Positions 15,934-24,992 of a stretch of DNA of 64,000 nucleotides are shown piece after piece. Each line of letters starts with the position of its first letter. Position 1 is the first letter of the stretch. The DNA is from an uncultured Chloroflexus sp. (GTDB taxonomy: Bacteria; Chloroflexota; Chloroflexia; Chloroflexales; Chloroflexaceae): positions 1 through 64,000 of the forward strand of contig NZ_CALFBQ010000018.1 in the NCBI RefSeq assembly GCF_937951745.1. Direction: 5' to 3'. The position numbers and the translations under genes are program-made. Below the pieces are notes generated by a model. That model did not search any database. It had not been told where the DNA came from and worked only from the letters and a program-made list of their open reading frames with translations.

Positions 15934-16950
15934 ATGGAAATCAGTCGGGATAAGCTCCTTTGGGCGTATGAGCGGATGCGGCTCATTCGCGAATTCGAGG
16001 ATCGGCTCCACACCGATTTTGCCGCTGGTAAAATCCCCGGTTTTGTTCATCTCTATGCTGGAGAAGAGGCGGTTGCGGTAGGCCTCTGCGCGCACTTGCG
16101 CGATAATGATTTCATCACCAGCACCCACCGCGGCCACGGTCACTGTATCGCCAAAGGGGTCGATCTGCGCGAGATGATGGCCGAGATTTATGGGAAAGCG
16201 ACCGGCGCGTGCAAAGGCAAGGGCGGCTCGATGCACATTGCCGATGTGAACAAGGGGATGCTCGGTGCGAACGGGATCGTCGGCGGCGGGCCGCCGCTCG
16301 CGTGTGGCGCTGGTCTTACCGCCAAACTCAAAGGCACCGATCAGGTGACGGTCTGCTTCTTCGGTGATGGTGCTTCCAATCAGGGCACCACCTTCGAGGG
16401 TCTCAATTTGGCCGGCATCTGGAAGCTGCCGGTGGTCTTTGTGTGTGAAAATAACGGCTACGCCGAGACCACCTCGCCGCAGTATTCGGTCGCTGGCCAA
16501 GATATTGCTGCCCGTGCGCGCGGCTTCGGTATGCCGAGTATTGCCATCGATGGCCTCGATTTCTTTGCCGTGTATGAAGCGGCTGGTGAGGCGATTGCGC
16601 GCGCTCGGCGCGGCGAAGGGCCAACCTTCATCGAGGCCCAGACTTACCGCTATTATGGCCACTTCGAAGGTGACTCGGTCCGCTATCGCAACCGCGAAGA
16701 AGAAGAACACTATCGCTCGCGCGACTGTCTCTACCGCTTCCGCCAGACTGCGACTGCGCAAGGGTTGTTGACTGAGGCCGAGCTTGATGCGATCGATGCT
16801 CGTGCCCGCGCCGCGATCAACGAGGCGAGTCAGTTTGCGGCTGATAGCCCGATGCCCGATCCGGCTGAATTGCTGACTGACGTTTATGTTGACTATCCGA
16901 TGGCGGCACTCTGGCCATTTCAAGAACCGGCAGTTCCGGTGTATCGCTAG
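15934..16950 (+). CDS. acoA: 2-oxo acid dehydrogenase E1 alpha (acetoin/pyruvate type)
   Basis: 338 residues. The thiamine-diphosphate motif is complete: FFGDGASNQGTTFEG (about 165-179) to PVVFVCENNGYAETT. The active-site region THRGHGHCIAKG and the GKGGSMH loop are typical of E1 alpha chains of the acetoin/pyruvate branch. ATG 15934 is preceded by GGAGA; longer in-frame starts lack homology. It is the first gene of a four-gene run (E1 alpha, E1 beta, lipoyl-hydrolase protein, AcoX). The AcoX-like partner favours an acetoin dehydrogenase-type role, but pyruvate remains possible. Confidence 0.88.
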   Translation: MEISRDKLLWAYERMRLIREFEDRLHTDFAAGKIPGFVHLYAGEEAVAVGLCAHLRDNDFITSTHRGHGHCIAKGVDLREMMAEIYGKATGACKGKGGSMHIADVNKGMLGANGIVGGGPPLACGAGLTAKLKGTDQVTVCFFGDGASNQGTTFEGLNLAGIWKLPVVFVCENNGYAETTSPQYSVAGQDIAARARGFGMPSIAIDGLDFFAVYEAAGEAIARARRGEGPTFIEAQTYRYYGHFEGDSVRYRNREEEEHYRSRDCLYRFRQTATAQGLLTEAELDAIDARARAAINEASQFAADSPMPDPAELLTDVYVDYPMAALWPFQEPAVPVYR

Positions 16951-16986
16951 TGCTTGCTAAAGTATTCTCAATGGTGAGGTGAAACC

Positions 16987-18021
16987 ATGACGGCAATGGT
17001 CGAAGAGGCGGTACGTACCCTGAGTTACCGTGAGGCAATTAACGAGGCGTTGCGCCTTGAAATGCGGCGTGACCCGACGGTGATTTTGATGGGTGAAGAC
17101 GTGACCGGTGCATCGCATAGTGAAGACGAAAGTCATCTCGATGCGTGGGGCGGGGTGTTAGGGGTCACTAAGGGGTTAGTGCATGAGTTTGGCCGCCAGC
17201 GGGTGCGCGATACACCGATCACTGAGTCGGGCTTCGTCGGCGCTGGGGTTGGTGCGGCAGCCACCGGCTTGCGCCCGGTGGTCGAGCTGATGTTCATCGG
17301 TTTTATGGGTGTCTGTCTCGATCAGATCGTTAATCAGGCCGCCAAGATGCGCTATATGTTTGGTGGCAAGGCTCGCATTCCGCTTGTGATTCGGACGATG
17401 ATCGGCGCTGGTTTCCGCGCTGCTGCGCAGCATTCTGATTCGATCTACTCGACCTTCGTTCACTTCCCCGGTCTCAAGGTGGTGGCGCCAGCAACTCCTG
17501 CCGATGCTAAGGGCTTGTTAGCGGCAGCTATCCGTGACGATGATCCGGTGATCTTCTGCGAGCATAAGCTGCTCTACGATGTGAAAGGGCCGGTGCCCGA
17601 AGGCGAGTATGTGATTCCGCTCGGCCAAGCTGAGATCAAGCGTGAGGGCGGTGATGTGACGATTGTGGCGATTTCGCGCATGGTGCTGCACGCGCTCGCC
17701 GCCGCCGAGCGGTTGGCGCAACAAGGAATCAGTGCTGAAGTCGTTGACTTGCGCTCACTTTCACCCCTTGATGAGACGACGGTGCTTGAGTCGATCCGCA
17801 AGACGGGCCGACTCGTGGTGGTTGATGAAGACAATCCGCGTTGTAGTGTGGCAACTGATATTGCCACGCTGGCAGCGACGCAGGCGCTCGAATTTCTCAA
17901 CGCACCTGTGAAGCTAGTCACGCCACCCCATACGCCGGTACCCTTTAGCCCGACGCTCGAAGACGCTTACATCCCCTCGCCGGAACGCATTGTGGCCGCG
18001 GCGCGGGCGACGCTTGGCTGA
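16987..18021 (+). CDS. acoB: 2-oxo acid dehydrogenase E1 beta
   Basis: 344 residues; the partner chain that completes the alpha2beta2 E1. It starts with the family pattern LSYREAINEALRLEMRRD and ILMGEDV, contains TPITESGFVGAGVGAAATG and FVHFPGLKVVAPATPADAKG, and ends with the transketolase C-domain (SAEVVDLRSLSPLDETTV, PHTPVPFSP). GAGGTG lies 6 nt before the ATG. It lies 36 nt after acoA and 30 nt before the lipoyl protein gene. Confidence 0.92.
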   Translation: MTAMVEEAVRTLSYREAINEALRLEMRRDPTVILMGEDVTGASHSEDESHLDAWGGVLGVTKGLVHEFGRQRVRDTPITESGFVGAGVGAAATGLRPVVELMFIGFMGVCLDQIVNQAAKMRYMFGGKARIPLVIRTMIGAGFRAAAQHSDSIYSTFVHFPGLKVVAPATPADAKGLLAAAIRDDDPVIFCEHKLLYDVKGPVPEGEYVIPLGQAEIKREGGDVTIVAISRMVLHALAAAERLAQQGISAEVVDLRSLSPLDETTVLESIRKTGRLVVVDEDNPRCSVATDIATLAATQALEFLNAPVKLVTPPHTPVPFSPTLEDAYIPSPERIVAAARATLG

Positions 18022-18051
18022 GCGTGGCGGGCCGTTGTTGCAGGAGTTGTC

Positions 18052-19449
18052 ATGCCTACCGAGGTCGTGATGCCCAAGTGGGGCTTGAGTATGCAGGAAG
18101 GAAAGATTAACCTCTGGCTCAAGCGCGAGGGCGAAGCGGTACAGAAGGGCGAACCGATTGCCGAGGTCGAGACCGAGAAGATTACGAATGTGGTTGAGGC
18201 GCCGGCCAGCGGTACGCTGGCCCGGCTCTGTTACCCTGAAGGCAGTGTGGTGGCGGTGACGAAGGTCATCGCCTACATCACCGCTCCCGGCGAGCATTTG
18301 GCTGATGTGGCTTCCAATGGCACGACCGAAACGGTAACTACTGCTCCCGCGCCGGCAGTGGCGGCGCCAAAGCTAGCTTCACCATCGCTGCCAGCAGCGG
18401 CAGGTGGGGTGCGCGCGATGCCAGCGGCGCGCAAGTTGGCTCAAGAGCATGGGATCGACTTGAGCACGTTAACCGGTAGTGGCCCTGCTGGTGCGATTGT
18501 CAAAGAGGATGTCGAGCGCGTGATTGCTGCCCGTTCGGCGCCGGTGCAGCCGGTGCAGCGCGTACAGTTTTACAGCGCCGGGTATCGGCTCGATGGGCTG
18601 CTTTATACGCCACGCGGTCTACCGGCAGGTGAGCGGCGGCCCGGCGTCGTCTTGCTGGTCGGCTACACCTATCTGAAGACGATGGTGATGCCCGATGTAG
18701 CCAAGGTGTTGAACGCTGCTGGCTATGTGGCGCTCGTCTTTGACTATCGTGGTTTTGGTGATAGTGAAGGCCCACGTGGTCGCTTGCAGCCGCTCGAACA
18801 GGTGGCCGATGCACGGGCGGCGCTGACCTTTCTCGGCGAGCAGCCTACCGTTGATCCTGATCGATTGGCAGTGGTGGGGATTAGCCTCGGCGGTGCGCAT
18901 GCTATTACCACTGCTGCGGTTGATGAGCGGGTTAAAGCTGTAGTGGCGCTAGAACCGCCGGGTAACGGGGAGCGCTGGTTGCGTAGCCTGCGTCGTTATT
19001 GGGAGTGGCACGAGTTTCTTGCTCGTTTGGATGCGGATCGTCGTCAACGAGTGCGTACTGGCGTCTCGGCATGGGTCGATCCGTTAGAGATTGTGTTACC
19101 CGATCCTGAATCACGTGCGTTTCTCGATCAGGTTAGTGCTGAGTTTCCGCAGATGAAGGTCACGGTGCCGTTAGAGAGTGCTGAGGCGCTGATCGAGTAT
19201 GTGCCTGAAGCGGTGGTCGATGACATCGCGCCGCGCCCGCTGTTGATCATCCACGGCGACCAAGATCGGTTGGTGCCGTTGGTAGAAGCTCAATCGATTG
19301 CCGCCTCTGCTGGTGCTTCGTGTCGATTAGAGGTAGTGCCCGGTATGACCCATTTCAATTGGGTGCTACCCGGTAGTTCTGGGTTTGCGCGCGTCACCGC
19401 TAGCATGGTTGCATTTTTGCGCGAGACATTGCCGGTGGCAGTGGGATAG
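18052..19449 (+). CDS. acoC: E2-like lipoyl / E3-binding / alpha-beta hydrolase fusion
   Basis: 465 residues in three parts. A lipoyl domain (1-80) has the acceptor Lys43 in VETEKITN. An Ala/Pro linker leads to a peripheral subunit-binding domain (about 121-160; MPAARKLAQEHGIDL, GPAGAIVKEDV). The C-terminal alpha/beta hydrolase (about 170-465) has nucleophile Ser278 in GISLGG, an acid at Asp405 in HGDQD and His434 in GMTHF. The usual E2 acyltransferase domain with its HxxxDG motif is absent. AcoC proteins of acetoin systems have a lipoyl-hydrolase layout, but this hydrolase reads more like the dienelactone-hydrolase/S15 branch and an E3-binding domain is retained. It probably takes an acyl group from E1 on the lipoyl arm; whether it transfers to CoA or hydrolyses is open. 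Confidence 0.85.
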   Translation: MPTEVVMPKWGLSMQEGKINLWLKREGEAVQKGEPIAEVETEKITNVVEAPASGTLARLCYPEGSVVAVTKVIAYITAPGEHLADVASNGTTETVTTAPAPAVAAPKLASPSLPAAAGGVRAMPAARKLAQEHGIDLSTLTGSGPAGAIVKEDVERVIAARSAPVQPVQRVQFYSAGYRLDGLLYTPRGLPAGERRPGVVLLVGYTYLKTMVMPDVAKVLNAAGYVALVFDYRGFGDSEGPRGRLQPLEQVADARAALTFLGEQPTVDPDRLAVVGISLGGAHAITTAAVDERVKAVVALEPPGNGERWLRSLRRYWEWHEFLARLDADRRQRVRTGVSAWVDPLEIVLPDPESRAFLDQVSAEFPQMKVTVPLESAEALIEYVPEAVVDDIAPRPLLIIHGDQDRLVPLVEAQSIAASAGASCRLEVVPGMTHFNWVLPGSSGFARVTASMVAFLRETLPVAVG

Positions 19450-19461
19450 GTCTTGATGTTA

Positions 19462-19489
19462 AGAGAGCTGCACAGTCGGGCAGCTCTCT
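19462..19489 (+). terminator. Hairpin between acoC and acoX
   Basis: AGAGAGCTGC (19462-19471) pairs with GCAGCTCTCT (19480-19489) around an 8-nt loop. No T-run follows, so it may reduce rather than stop transcription into acoX, or stabilise the upstream message. Confidence 0.5.
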
Positions 19490-19552
19490 GGTGTGCTCTG
19501 GTCTAACCATCATTGTGGAGCGCGGGATGCATCCATCTCGCGGCATATTGTT

Positions 19553-20584
19553 ATGATGACCGTCGGTATCATCGCCAATCCAGCCTCAGGTAAGGACATC
19601 CGACGGCTGGTTGCCCATGGATCGGTCTTCGATAATGAAGAGAAGGTTAGCATCGTCAAACGAGTCTTGTTGGGGTTAGAAGCCGTTGGTGTGCAGCGAG
19701 TCTGGATTATGCCAGATCGTTTCGGCATTGGTCTGAAGGCGCTCGACAATTTGCCATTACAGATCGAAGCCTCCTTGCTTGACATGCCGGCGTGGTTTAC
19801 TCCTGACGACTCGCGGCGAGCAGCGCAACTGCTGGCCGAGCGCGGCGTTGGCTGCATTGTGACTCTCGGTGGCGACGGCACCAACCGCTTGGTGGCGAAG
19901 GGGTGCGGTGAGGTGCCGCTGATGCCGATCTCAACCGGCACCAATAATGTCTTCCCGATGATGATCGAAGCTACCACTGCCGGCCTCGCCGCTGGCTTGG
20001 TGGCGTGCGGACGTGCATCAGCAGCGGTCACGCGTGCGCCGCGGATTGATGTCTACCGGCTACGAGCCAATCAGGCCGAAGCTGATCTGCCTGCTGATGC
20101 GCCGCCTGACGATATTGCCTTGGTTGATGCGGCGGTGTACGATGAGCGGTTTGTCGCTGCGCGCGCAATCTGGGATAGTACGCGGATCAGTGATATAGTG
20201 CTGACCCGCGCCGAGCCGGGCAATATTGGGTTGTCGTCAATCGGGGCCAATTTTCTGGCCGGCAACTACCCGTCGGGCCATGGATTGTACCTGCATCTGG
20301 CAGCAAGCGGCCAACCGGTACGGGCGCCGGTCGCGCCGGGATTGATGCAAACAGTCCATGTTGCCGCGCATCGTGTGCTAGCTCCCGGCGATACCGTGCG
20401 TGTGCATCGCGACCGGCCCGCTGTGTTAGCATTCGATGGCGAACGCGAGTTGGAATTGCACACTAACGATTGGGCGTTGTTACGCCTAAATCCTCACGGC
20501 CCGCGAGTGATTGATCCGCGACGGGCAATTGCGGTGGCGGCGCAAGCTGGGTTTTTTACTACGCCGGTGCCAGTATCGTCGTAA
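19553..20584 (+). CDS. acoX: AcoX-like NAD kinase-family protein
   Basis: 343 residues. An ATP-NAD kinase/diacylglycerol kinase-type fold with the nucleotide motif TLGGDGTNRLV (about 105-115) and the following STGTNNVFP. It starts MMTVGIIANPASGKD. AcoX proteins are encoded in acetoin-catabolism clusters beside acoABC; their reaction is not established. The position, 103 nt after the lipoyl-hydrolase gene, supports that identity. ATG 19553 or 19556 lacks a strong Shine-Dalgarno; an upstream in-frame ATG at 19493 would add about 20 non-homologous residues. It converges with fadA across a symmetric terminator. Confidence 0.8.
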   Translation: MMTVGIIANPASGKDIRRLVAHGSVFDNEEKVSIVKRVLLGLEAVGVQRVWIMPDRFGIGLKALDNLPLQIEASLLDMPAWFTPDDSRRAAQLLAERGVGCIVTLGGDGTNRLVAKGCGEVPLMPISTGTNNVFPMMIEATTAGLAAGLVACGRASAAVTRAPRIDVYRLRANQAEADLPADAPPDDIALVDAAVYDERFVAARAIWDSTRISDIVLTRAEPGNIGLSSIGANFLAGNYPSGHGLYLHLAASGQPVRAPVAPGLMQTVHVAAHRVLAPGDTVRVHRDRPAVLAFDGERELELHTNDWALLRLNPHGPRVIDPRRAIAVAAQAGFFTTPVPVSS

Positions 20585-20605
20585 GGGCGGGTATAAAACC
20601 CGCCC
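20585..20605. terminator. Bidirectional terminator between acoX and fadA
   Basis: Perfect 8-bp stem GGGCGGGT / ACCCGCCC with loop ATAAA, directly after the acoX stop and 23 nt from the fadA stop. It serves both convergent genes. Confidence 0.7.
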
Positions 20606-20628
20606 TACGCGTTCCGTCGGCTTAACGA

Positions 20629-21807
20629 TTACTCTACCCGTTCAAAAATCCCCGCTGCTCCCATGCCACCGCCGATACACATCGTCACCATCCCGTACCG
20701 GCCGCCGCGCCGTTCCAATTCATCGAGGATCTGCACGGTCAATTTCGCACCGGTACAGCCGAGCGGGTGACCAAGCGCAATCGCGCCGCCGTTTACGTTG
20801 ACCCGCTCTTCGTCAAGACCGAGCTGGCGGATGACGGCAATCGCTTGGGCGGCAAAGGCCTCGTTCAGCTCGATCAGATCAATGTCGGCCAGCGTCAACC
20901 CAGCCTGCTTCAGCGCCTTTGGTATCGCCACCACCGGCCCAATCCCCATCACCTCCGGCTCGACGCCACCCACCGCAAAGCTCACAAAGCGCGCTCGCGG
21001 CTTCAGTCCTAGCTCAGCCGCCTTCTCGGCGCTCATCACTACCACCGCCGCCGCGCCATCACTCGTCTGCGACGAGTTGCCGGCAGTGACCGTCCCTTCG
21101 GCGGCAAAGACCGGCTTCAACTTCGCCAGCGCCTCTGCCGAGGTGTCGGCGCGCGGGCCTTCGTCGCGGTCAAAGATGTATACTTGCCGCTGAGGACGAC
21201 CATCCGCTCCCGGCTCGACAATTTCAATCTCGACTGGCACGATGCTGCGGTCGAACAGGCCGGCTGCCTGCGCTGCCAACGCGCGCTGGTGCGAACGCAG
21301 TGCGAAGGCGTCTTGATCGGCCCGGCTGATCTCGAACCGGCGGGCAACGTTCTCGGCGGTCAAACCCATGCCCAAGTAAACCGCCGGATCGTGCTGGGCT
21401 AGATAGGGGTTGGGTGAGAATTTATTGCCGCTCATCGGCACCATGCTCATGCTCTCGGTGCCGCCGGCGACAACCACCTCGTTCTGGCCGGCCATAATCT
21501 GGTAGGCGGCCATCGCAATCGTCTGCAAGCCCGACGAACAGAAGCGATTGACGGTCACCCCGCAGACGCTGTCAGGCAAACCGGCGCGCTGAGCAGCGAT
21601 GCGGGCCACATTCAGGCCCTGCTCGCCTTCGGGCATTGCACAGCCCATAATCACATCTTCGACCAGTGCCGGCTCAATACCTGCTCGCTCAATGGCTGCT
21701 TTGATCACAATCGCCGCCAAATCATCGGGGCGCACCGTGCGCAACGCGCCGCGTCCAGCTTTGCCGACTGCCGTGCGTACCCCGGAAACAATCACTGCTT
21801 CTCGCAT
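20629..21807 (-). CDS. fadA: Acetyl-CoA acyltransferase (thiolase)
   Basis: 392 residues of the thiolase family, cleaving 3-ketoacyl-CoA with CoA. Nucleophile Cys in [10 protein letters not shown] (about residue 90), His in [10 protein letters not shown] and the second Cys in [11 protein letters not shown]. It is the full family length. GGAG precedes the ATG. It lies downstream of fadN on the same strand, separated by 279 bases of repeat DNA, and the two together make a beta-oxidation module like B. subtilis fadN-fadA. Confidence 0.94.
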   Translation of the reverse strand: MREAVIVSGVRTAVGKAGRGALRTVRPDDLAAIVIKAAIERAGIEPALVEDVIMGCAMPEGEQGLNVARIAAQRAGLPDSVCGVTVNRFCSSGLQTIAMAAYQIMAGQNEVVVAGGTESMSMVPMSGNKFSPNPYLAQHDPAVYLGMGLTAENVARRFEISRADQDAFALRSHQRALAAQAAGLFDRSIVPVEIEIVEPGADGRPQRQVYIFDRDEGPRADTSAEALAKLKPVFAAEGTVTAGNSSQTSDGAAAVVVMSAEKAAELGLKPRARFVSFAVGGVEPEVMGIGPVVAIPKALKQAGLTLADIDLIELNEAFAAQAIAVIRQLGLDEERVNVNGGAIALGHPLGCTGAKLTVQILDELERRGGRYGMVTMCIGGGMGAAGIFERVE

Positions 21808-21837
21808 CGCGATAACTCCTTTGTTATACGAGTCACG

Positions 21838-22083
21838 CCAAGACGCAACGTGTTGTCAACGCTTAGGCGCAAAGTTCGCCAAGAACGCGAAGATATCTGA
21901 TGGGTTTCCTCCCCAACGCGCTGATGCCAAACCATATCAAAAACCTTTGCGTCTTTGCGATCCCCATCGCCATACCTCATTATGGCTCGGCACGTCCTCC
22001 ATATCAAAAACCTTTGCGCCTTTGCGTTTACCTTCCTCTGCGCCTTTGCGCGTATCATCCTCTGCGTCGTTGCCCTCTCTGCG
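21838..22083. repeat. Cluster of CGCAAAGG / CCTTTGCG repeats between fadN and fadA
   Basis: The gap holds several short related repeats. CCATATCAAAAACCTTTGCG occurs twice (starting 21930 and 21999), followed by further CTTTGCG/CTCTGCG blocks up to 22083, and GGCGCAAAG on the other orientation near 21871. No reading frame in it is credible. It separates two genes of one pathway without an obvious terminator. Confidence 0.6.
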
Positions 22084-22086
22084 GCT

Positions 22087-24507
22087 TTAATTCCGGAGCG
22101 GCTTGCCGTGTTCGAGCATGTAGCGAGCGCGAGCTTGGGTGCGCTCGTCCTTCAACAGCTCAATCACTGTCGTTCGCTCAAGGTTATGCATGTATACGTC
22201 GTCAACCCACTGCGCGCTGCTCAATTCGCCGCCGCACAAGACATACGCCAGTTTCTCGGCCAGCACCGCATCGTAGGGGGTGGCAAAGCCGCCTTCGCGC
22301 ATCTGGTAAATCGCGATCCGCGCCGCCGCCAACCCATCGCGGCCAAGCGCGTAGCACGGCTTAGCGGTGATGTGCGGTGTATAACCATCGGCCACTAGCC
22401 GCAGCACTTCACGCTTGGCCTCGCCAATCAGATAATCGGGGTTGAAGACGATCCGGTCGGTTGGGCGCAGCAAGCCCAACTCCTTCGCTTCGTGGGCGCT
22501 AGTGGCGACCTTCGCCAGCGCAATCGTTTCAAACACCTGCTGGAAGGCTTTGAGCGGATCGTTGCCGCTCCGCGCCGCCGTAGCGATAATCCGCCGGTTC
22601 ATCTCGGTGCAGCCGCCCCACGCTGGAATGACACCGACGCCAAACTCAACGAATCCCATGTAGGTTTCGGCGGCAGCCACCGCCGCCGCGCTGTGCATTG
22701 ACAACTCAACCCCGCCACCCAGCGTCTGGCCGAACGGCGCGCTGACAATCGGCTTGGCGCTATCGCGCATACGGCGGAAGGTCTGCTGCACCAACGCCGC
22801 ATACTCGTCGATGTCGTCCCATGCGCCGGCCATCACCGCCGCGCCAACGTCGTTCAGATCGAGACCAGCCGAGAAGCGCGGGCCTTGGTTGCCGACGACC
22901 ATACCTACCCACGGCCCCTGCTCAAGTTCATCGAGGGCCTTGATCAGCACCTCAACCGCTTGCCCACCGATGGTATTGGCCTTCGAGTGCAGCTCGTAGC
23001 AGAGCACGCCATCGCCGAGATCGATCACGCTGGCGCTCTCATTGCCAAACAGCTCGCGTCCGGCAGTCTTGAGCGCAGCCAGATCGATGGCGCGCGGATC
23101 GCGCGCGATTGGTTCGAGTTGGCCGGTAGCGACATTGTACGCCGCTGGCGTGCCATCTACCTCGCCGTAGAAACGGCCTTCAGCAGCGATAAGCTGATCA
23201 ACCCACGCCGGCAGACTCTCGCCAAAGGTGCGCATGCGTTCTGCGGTTTCAGCGATGCCCATCGCCTGCCAAAGCTGGAATGGCCCCATTTCGTGGGCGA
23301 ATCCCCAACGCATCGCGTTATCAACATCGGCCACGCTATCGGCAATTTCGGGCAAGCGGCGGGCGGCATACGCCATCATCGGGTAGATCGCCGCTGCCAC
23401 CAGCTTCGCGCCGCGATCGCCGGTTTCGGCTCGGTCGAGGATAAAGCGTAGCCGGTCGGGCAACGGTTTGATCTTGCGCGCTGAGGCGATCAGTTCATCA
23501 ACCGATGTGGTACCTTGCGGCGGCACATACTCGAGCGTCTGCAAATCGAGCGGCCAAAACTCGCGCTTACCGTCGCGCTTGACCTCTTTGTAGAAGCCTT
23601 GCCCAACCTTCTTGCCCAACTTGCCAGCGGCGACCATCCGCCGCGATAGATCGTTGTGACGGTACACCTCACGGCTCTCGTCAGCGGGGATGGCGTCGTA
23701 CAGATTACTGGCCACGTAAGCCATCACGTCGATCCCAACTTGATCGAGCAAGCGGAAGCTAGCCGTATTAGGCCTCCCAATCAGCGGACCGGTCAGCGCA
23801 TCGACCTCTTCCACCTGATAGCCATGTTCGAGAGCGAAATTGAGCAGCACCTGCCCGGCATACACAAAGATGCGGTTGCCGATAAAGTTGGGCCGGTCTT
23901 TGCAGATCACCACCCCCTTGCCCAGCCGCTCTTCAGCGAAGCGGCGGAAGGCAGCGACCACTGCCGGATCGGCCTCGTCGCCGGGGATGATTTCGAGCAG
24001 GCGCAGATAACGGGGCGGATTGAAGAAGTGGCTGCCGAAGAAGTGGCGGCGGAAGGCCTCGCTGCGGCCTTCGGCGATGATCCGGATTGGGATGCCGGAG
24101 GTATTCGTAGTGACAATTGCGTTCGGACTCCGCACCTTCTCTAGTCGCGCCATCAACGCCTGCTTGGGGCCGATCTGCTCGACAATTGCCTCGACGATCC
24201 AATCGCATTCAGCCAGCCGGTGAAAATCGTCTTCCGTATTGCCCAGCGTAATCAGTTCGGCGCTGCGCTCGCTGTAGAGATTAGATGGGCGTGCTTTGCG
24301 CATACGCTCAAATCCCTGCTGCACAATTCGGTTGCGCACCTGCGGATGGCTGAGGGTCAAGCCTTTTGCTTCCTCCTCGGCGGTGAGTGAGGTGGGCGGC
24401 ACATCGAGCAACAATACCGGAATCCCGGTACCGGCGACCAGCGCAGCGATCGCGGCCCCCATCGTCCCGGCGCCGATCACGCCAACTCGCTTGATCTGAT
24501 AGGTCAT
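22087..24507 (-). CDS. fadN: 3-hydroxyacyl-CoA dehydrogenase / enoyl-CoA hydratase fusion
   Basis: 806 residues carrying out two beta-oxidation steps. The N-terminal NAD-binding domain begins at once (VGVIGAGTMGAAIAAL), followed by HADH C-domains (HFFNPPRYLRLLEIIPG; FIGNRIFVYAGQ). The enoyl-CoA hydratase part comes last (about 490-700; RFSAGLDLNDVG oxyanion region and catalytic Glu in GFVEFGVGVIPAWGG). This order, dehydrogenase first and hydratase last, is that of FadN (YusL) and opposite to E. coli FadB. AGGAGGACC lies before the ATG. fadA follows on the same strand. Confidence 0.93.
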   Translation of the reverse strand: MTYQIKRVGVIGAGTMGAAIAALVAGTGIPVLLLDVPPTSLTAEEEAKGLTLSHPQVRNRIVQQGFERMRKARPSNLYSERSAELITLGNTEDDFHRLAECDWIVEAIVEQIGPKQALMARLEKVRSPNAIVTTNTSGIPIRIIAEGRSEAFRRHFFGSHFFNPPRYLRLLEIIPGDEADPAVVAAFRRFAEERLGKGVVICKDRPNFIGNRIFVYAGQVLLNFALEHGYQVEEVDALTGPLIGRPNTASFRLLDQVGIDVMAYVASNLYDAIPADESREVYRHNDLSRRMVAAGKLGKKVGQGFYKEVKRDGKREFWPLDLQTLEYVPPQGTTSVDELIASARKIKPLPDRLRFILDRAETGDRGAKLVAAAIYPMMAYAARRLPEIADSVADVDNAMRWGFAHEMGPFQLWQAMGIAETAERMRTFGESLPAWVDQLIAAEGRFYGEVDGTPAAYNVATGQLEPIARDPRAIDLAALKTAGRELFGNESASVIDLGDGVLCYELHSKANTIGGQAVEVLIKALDELEQGPWVGMVVGNQGPRFSAGLDLNDVGAAVMAGAWDDIDEYAALVQQTFRRMRDSAKPIVSAPFGQTLGGGVELSMHSAAAVAAAETYMGFVEFGVGVIPAWGGCTEMNRRIIATAARSGNDPLKAFQQVFETIALAKVATSAHEAKELGLLRPTDRIVFNPDYLIGEAKREVLRLVADGYTPHITAKPCYALGRDGLAAARIAIYQMREGGFATPYDAVLAEKLAYVLCGGELSSAQWVDDVYMHNLERTTVIELLKDERTQARARYMLEHGKPLRN

Positions 24508-24931
24508 TGGGTCCTCCTTGACCGTGTCTCTCCGTTGCGGACTCTCGTGCGCTTGTCACGCGGTTGCATATTCGTAACCGTGTGTTTAGACGCACTGCGT
24601 CATGGAATAAGCGTATCATACCACAAGTTGAGCGAATTGGGGAAGGGGCAGGATTAGCATGTTTTGCCCGGCCTGTGTCCCCGGTCTGAAGGGGCTAGGC
24701 GAGAGGGTGTGACGCGCGCTGCGCGGGCTGCTTGTGCGGATGTTGGTCGAGAGAAAACTTGTGGTGAATGCTTGATGAGAGATGAAGATAGGGCGAGATA
24801 ACGTTAGTAATGGTGAGAGTCCGATACCGCGAGAGCAATGGCAGGTGCGTTCAGAGGGCTGGGTGAGCGGGTGAAAGCCGTTGTTCACGCTAACGTAGCA
24901 TGCAAACAATAAGGGGGACTGATTGCCCTGT
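24508..24931. other. Divergent intergenic region, no gene seen
   Basis: 424 bases between fadN and the Rrf2 regulator. A weak minus-strand TATGAT (complement of 24615-24620) could serve fadN. Reading frames here have Ser/Pro/Thr-rich, non-homologous translations and no Shine-Dalgarno. I see no RNA gene. Confidence 0.5.
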
Positions 24932-24960
24932 TTGACGCCCGTTGCCCTTATTGCTACAAT
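24932..24960 (+). promoter_or_regulatory. Sigma-A promoter of the Rrf2 regulator gene
   Basis: TTGACG (24932-24937), 17-nt spacer, TACAAT (24955-24960); predicted start near 24967, 26 nt before the ATG at 24993. Confidence 0.7.
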
Positions 24961-24992
24961 GTTAAGTGATCTACTTGACTATGGAGGCAACA

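Noticed and set aside
15706-16923. 405-codon minus-strand frame opposite acoA
   Set aside because: It overlaps the complete E1 alpha gene and its promoter, and its sequence shows no family features.
24616-24909. 97-codon minus-strand frame between fadN and the Rrf2 gene
   Set aside because: Ser/Pro/Thr-rich, no Shine-Dalgarno and no family pattern; judged non-coding.
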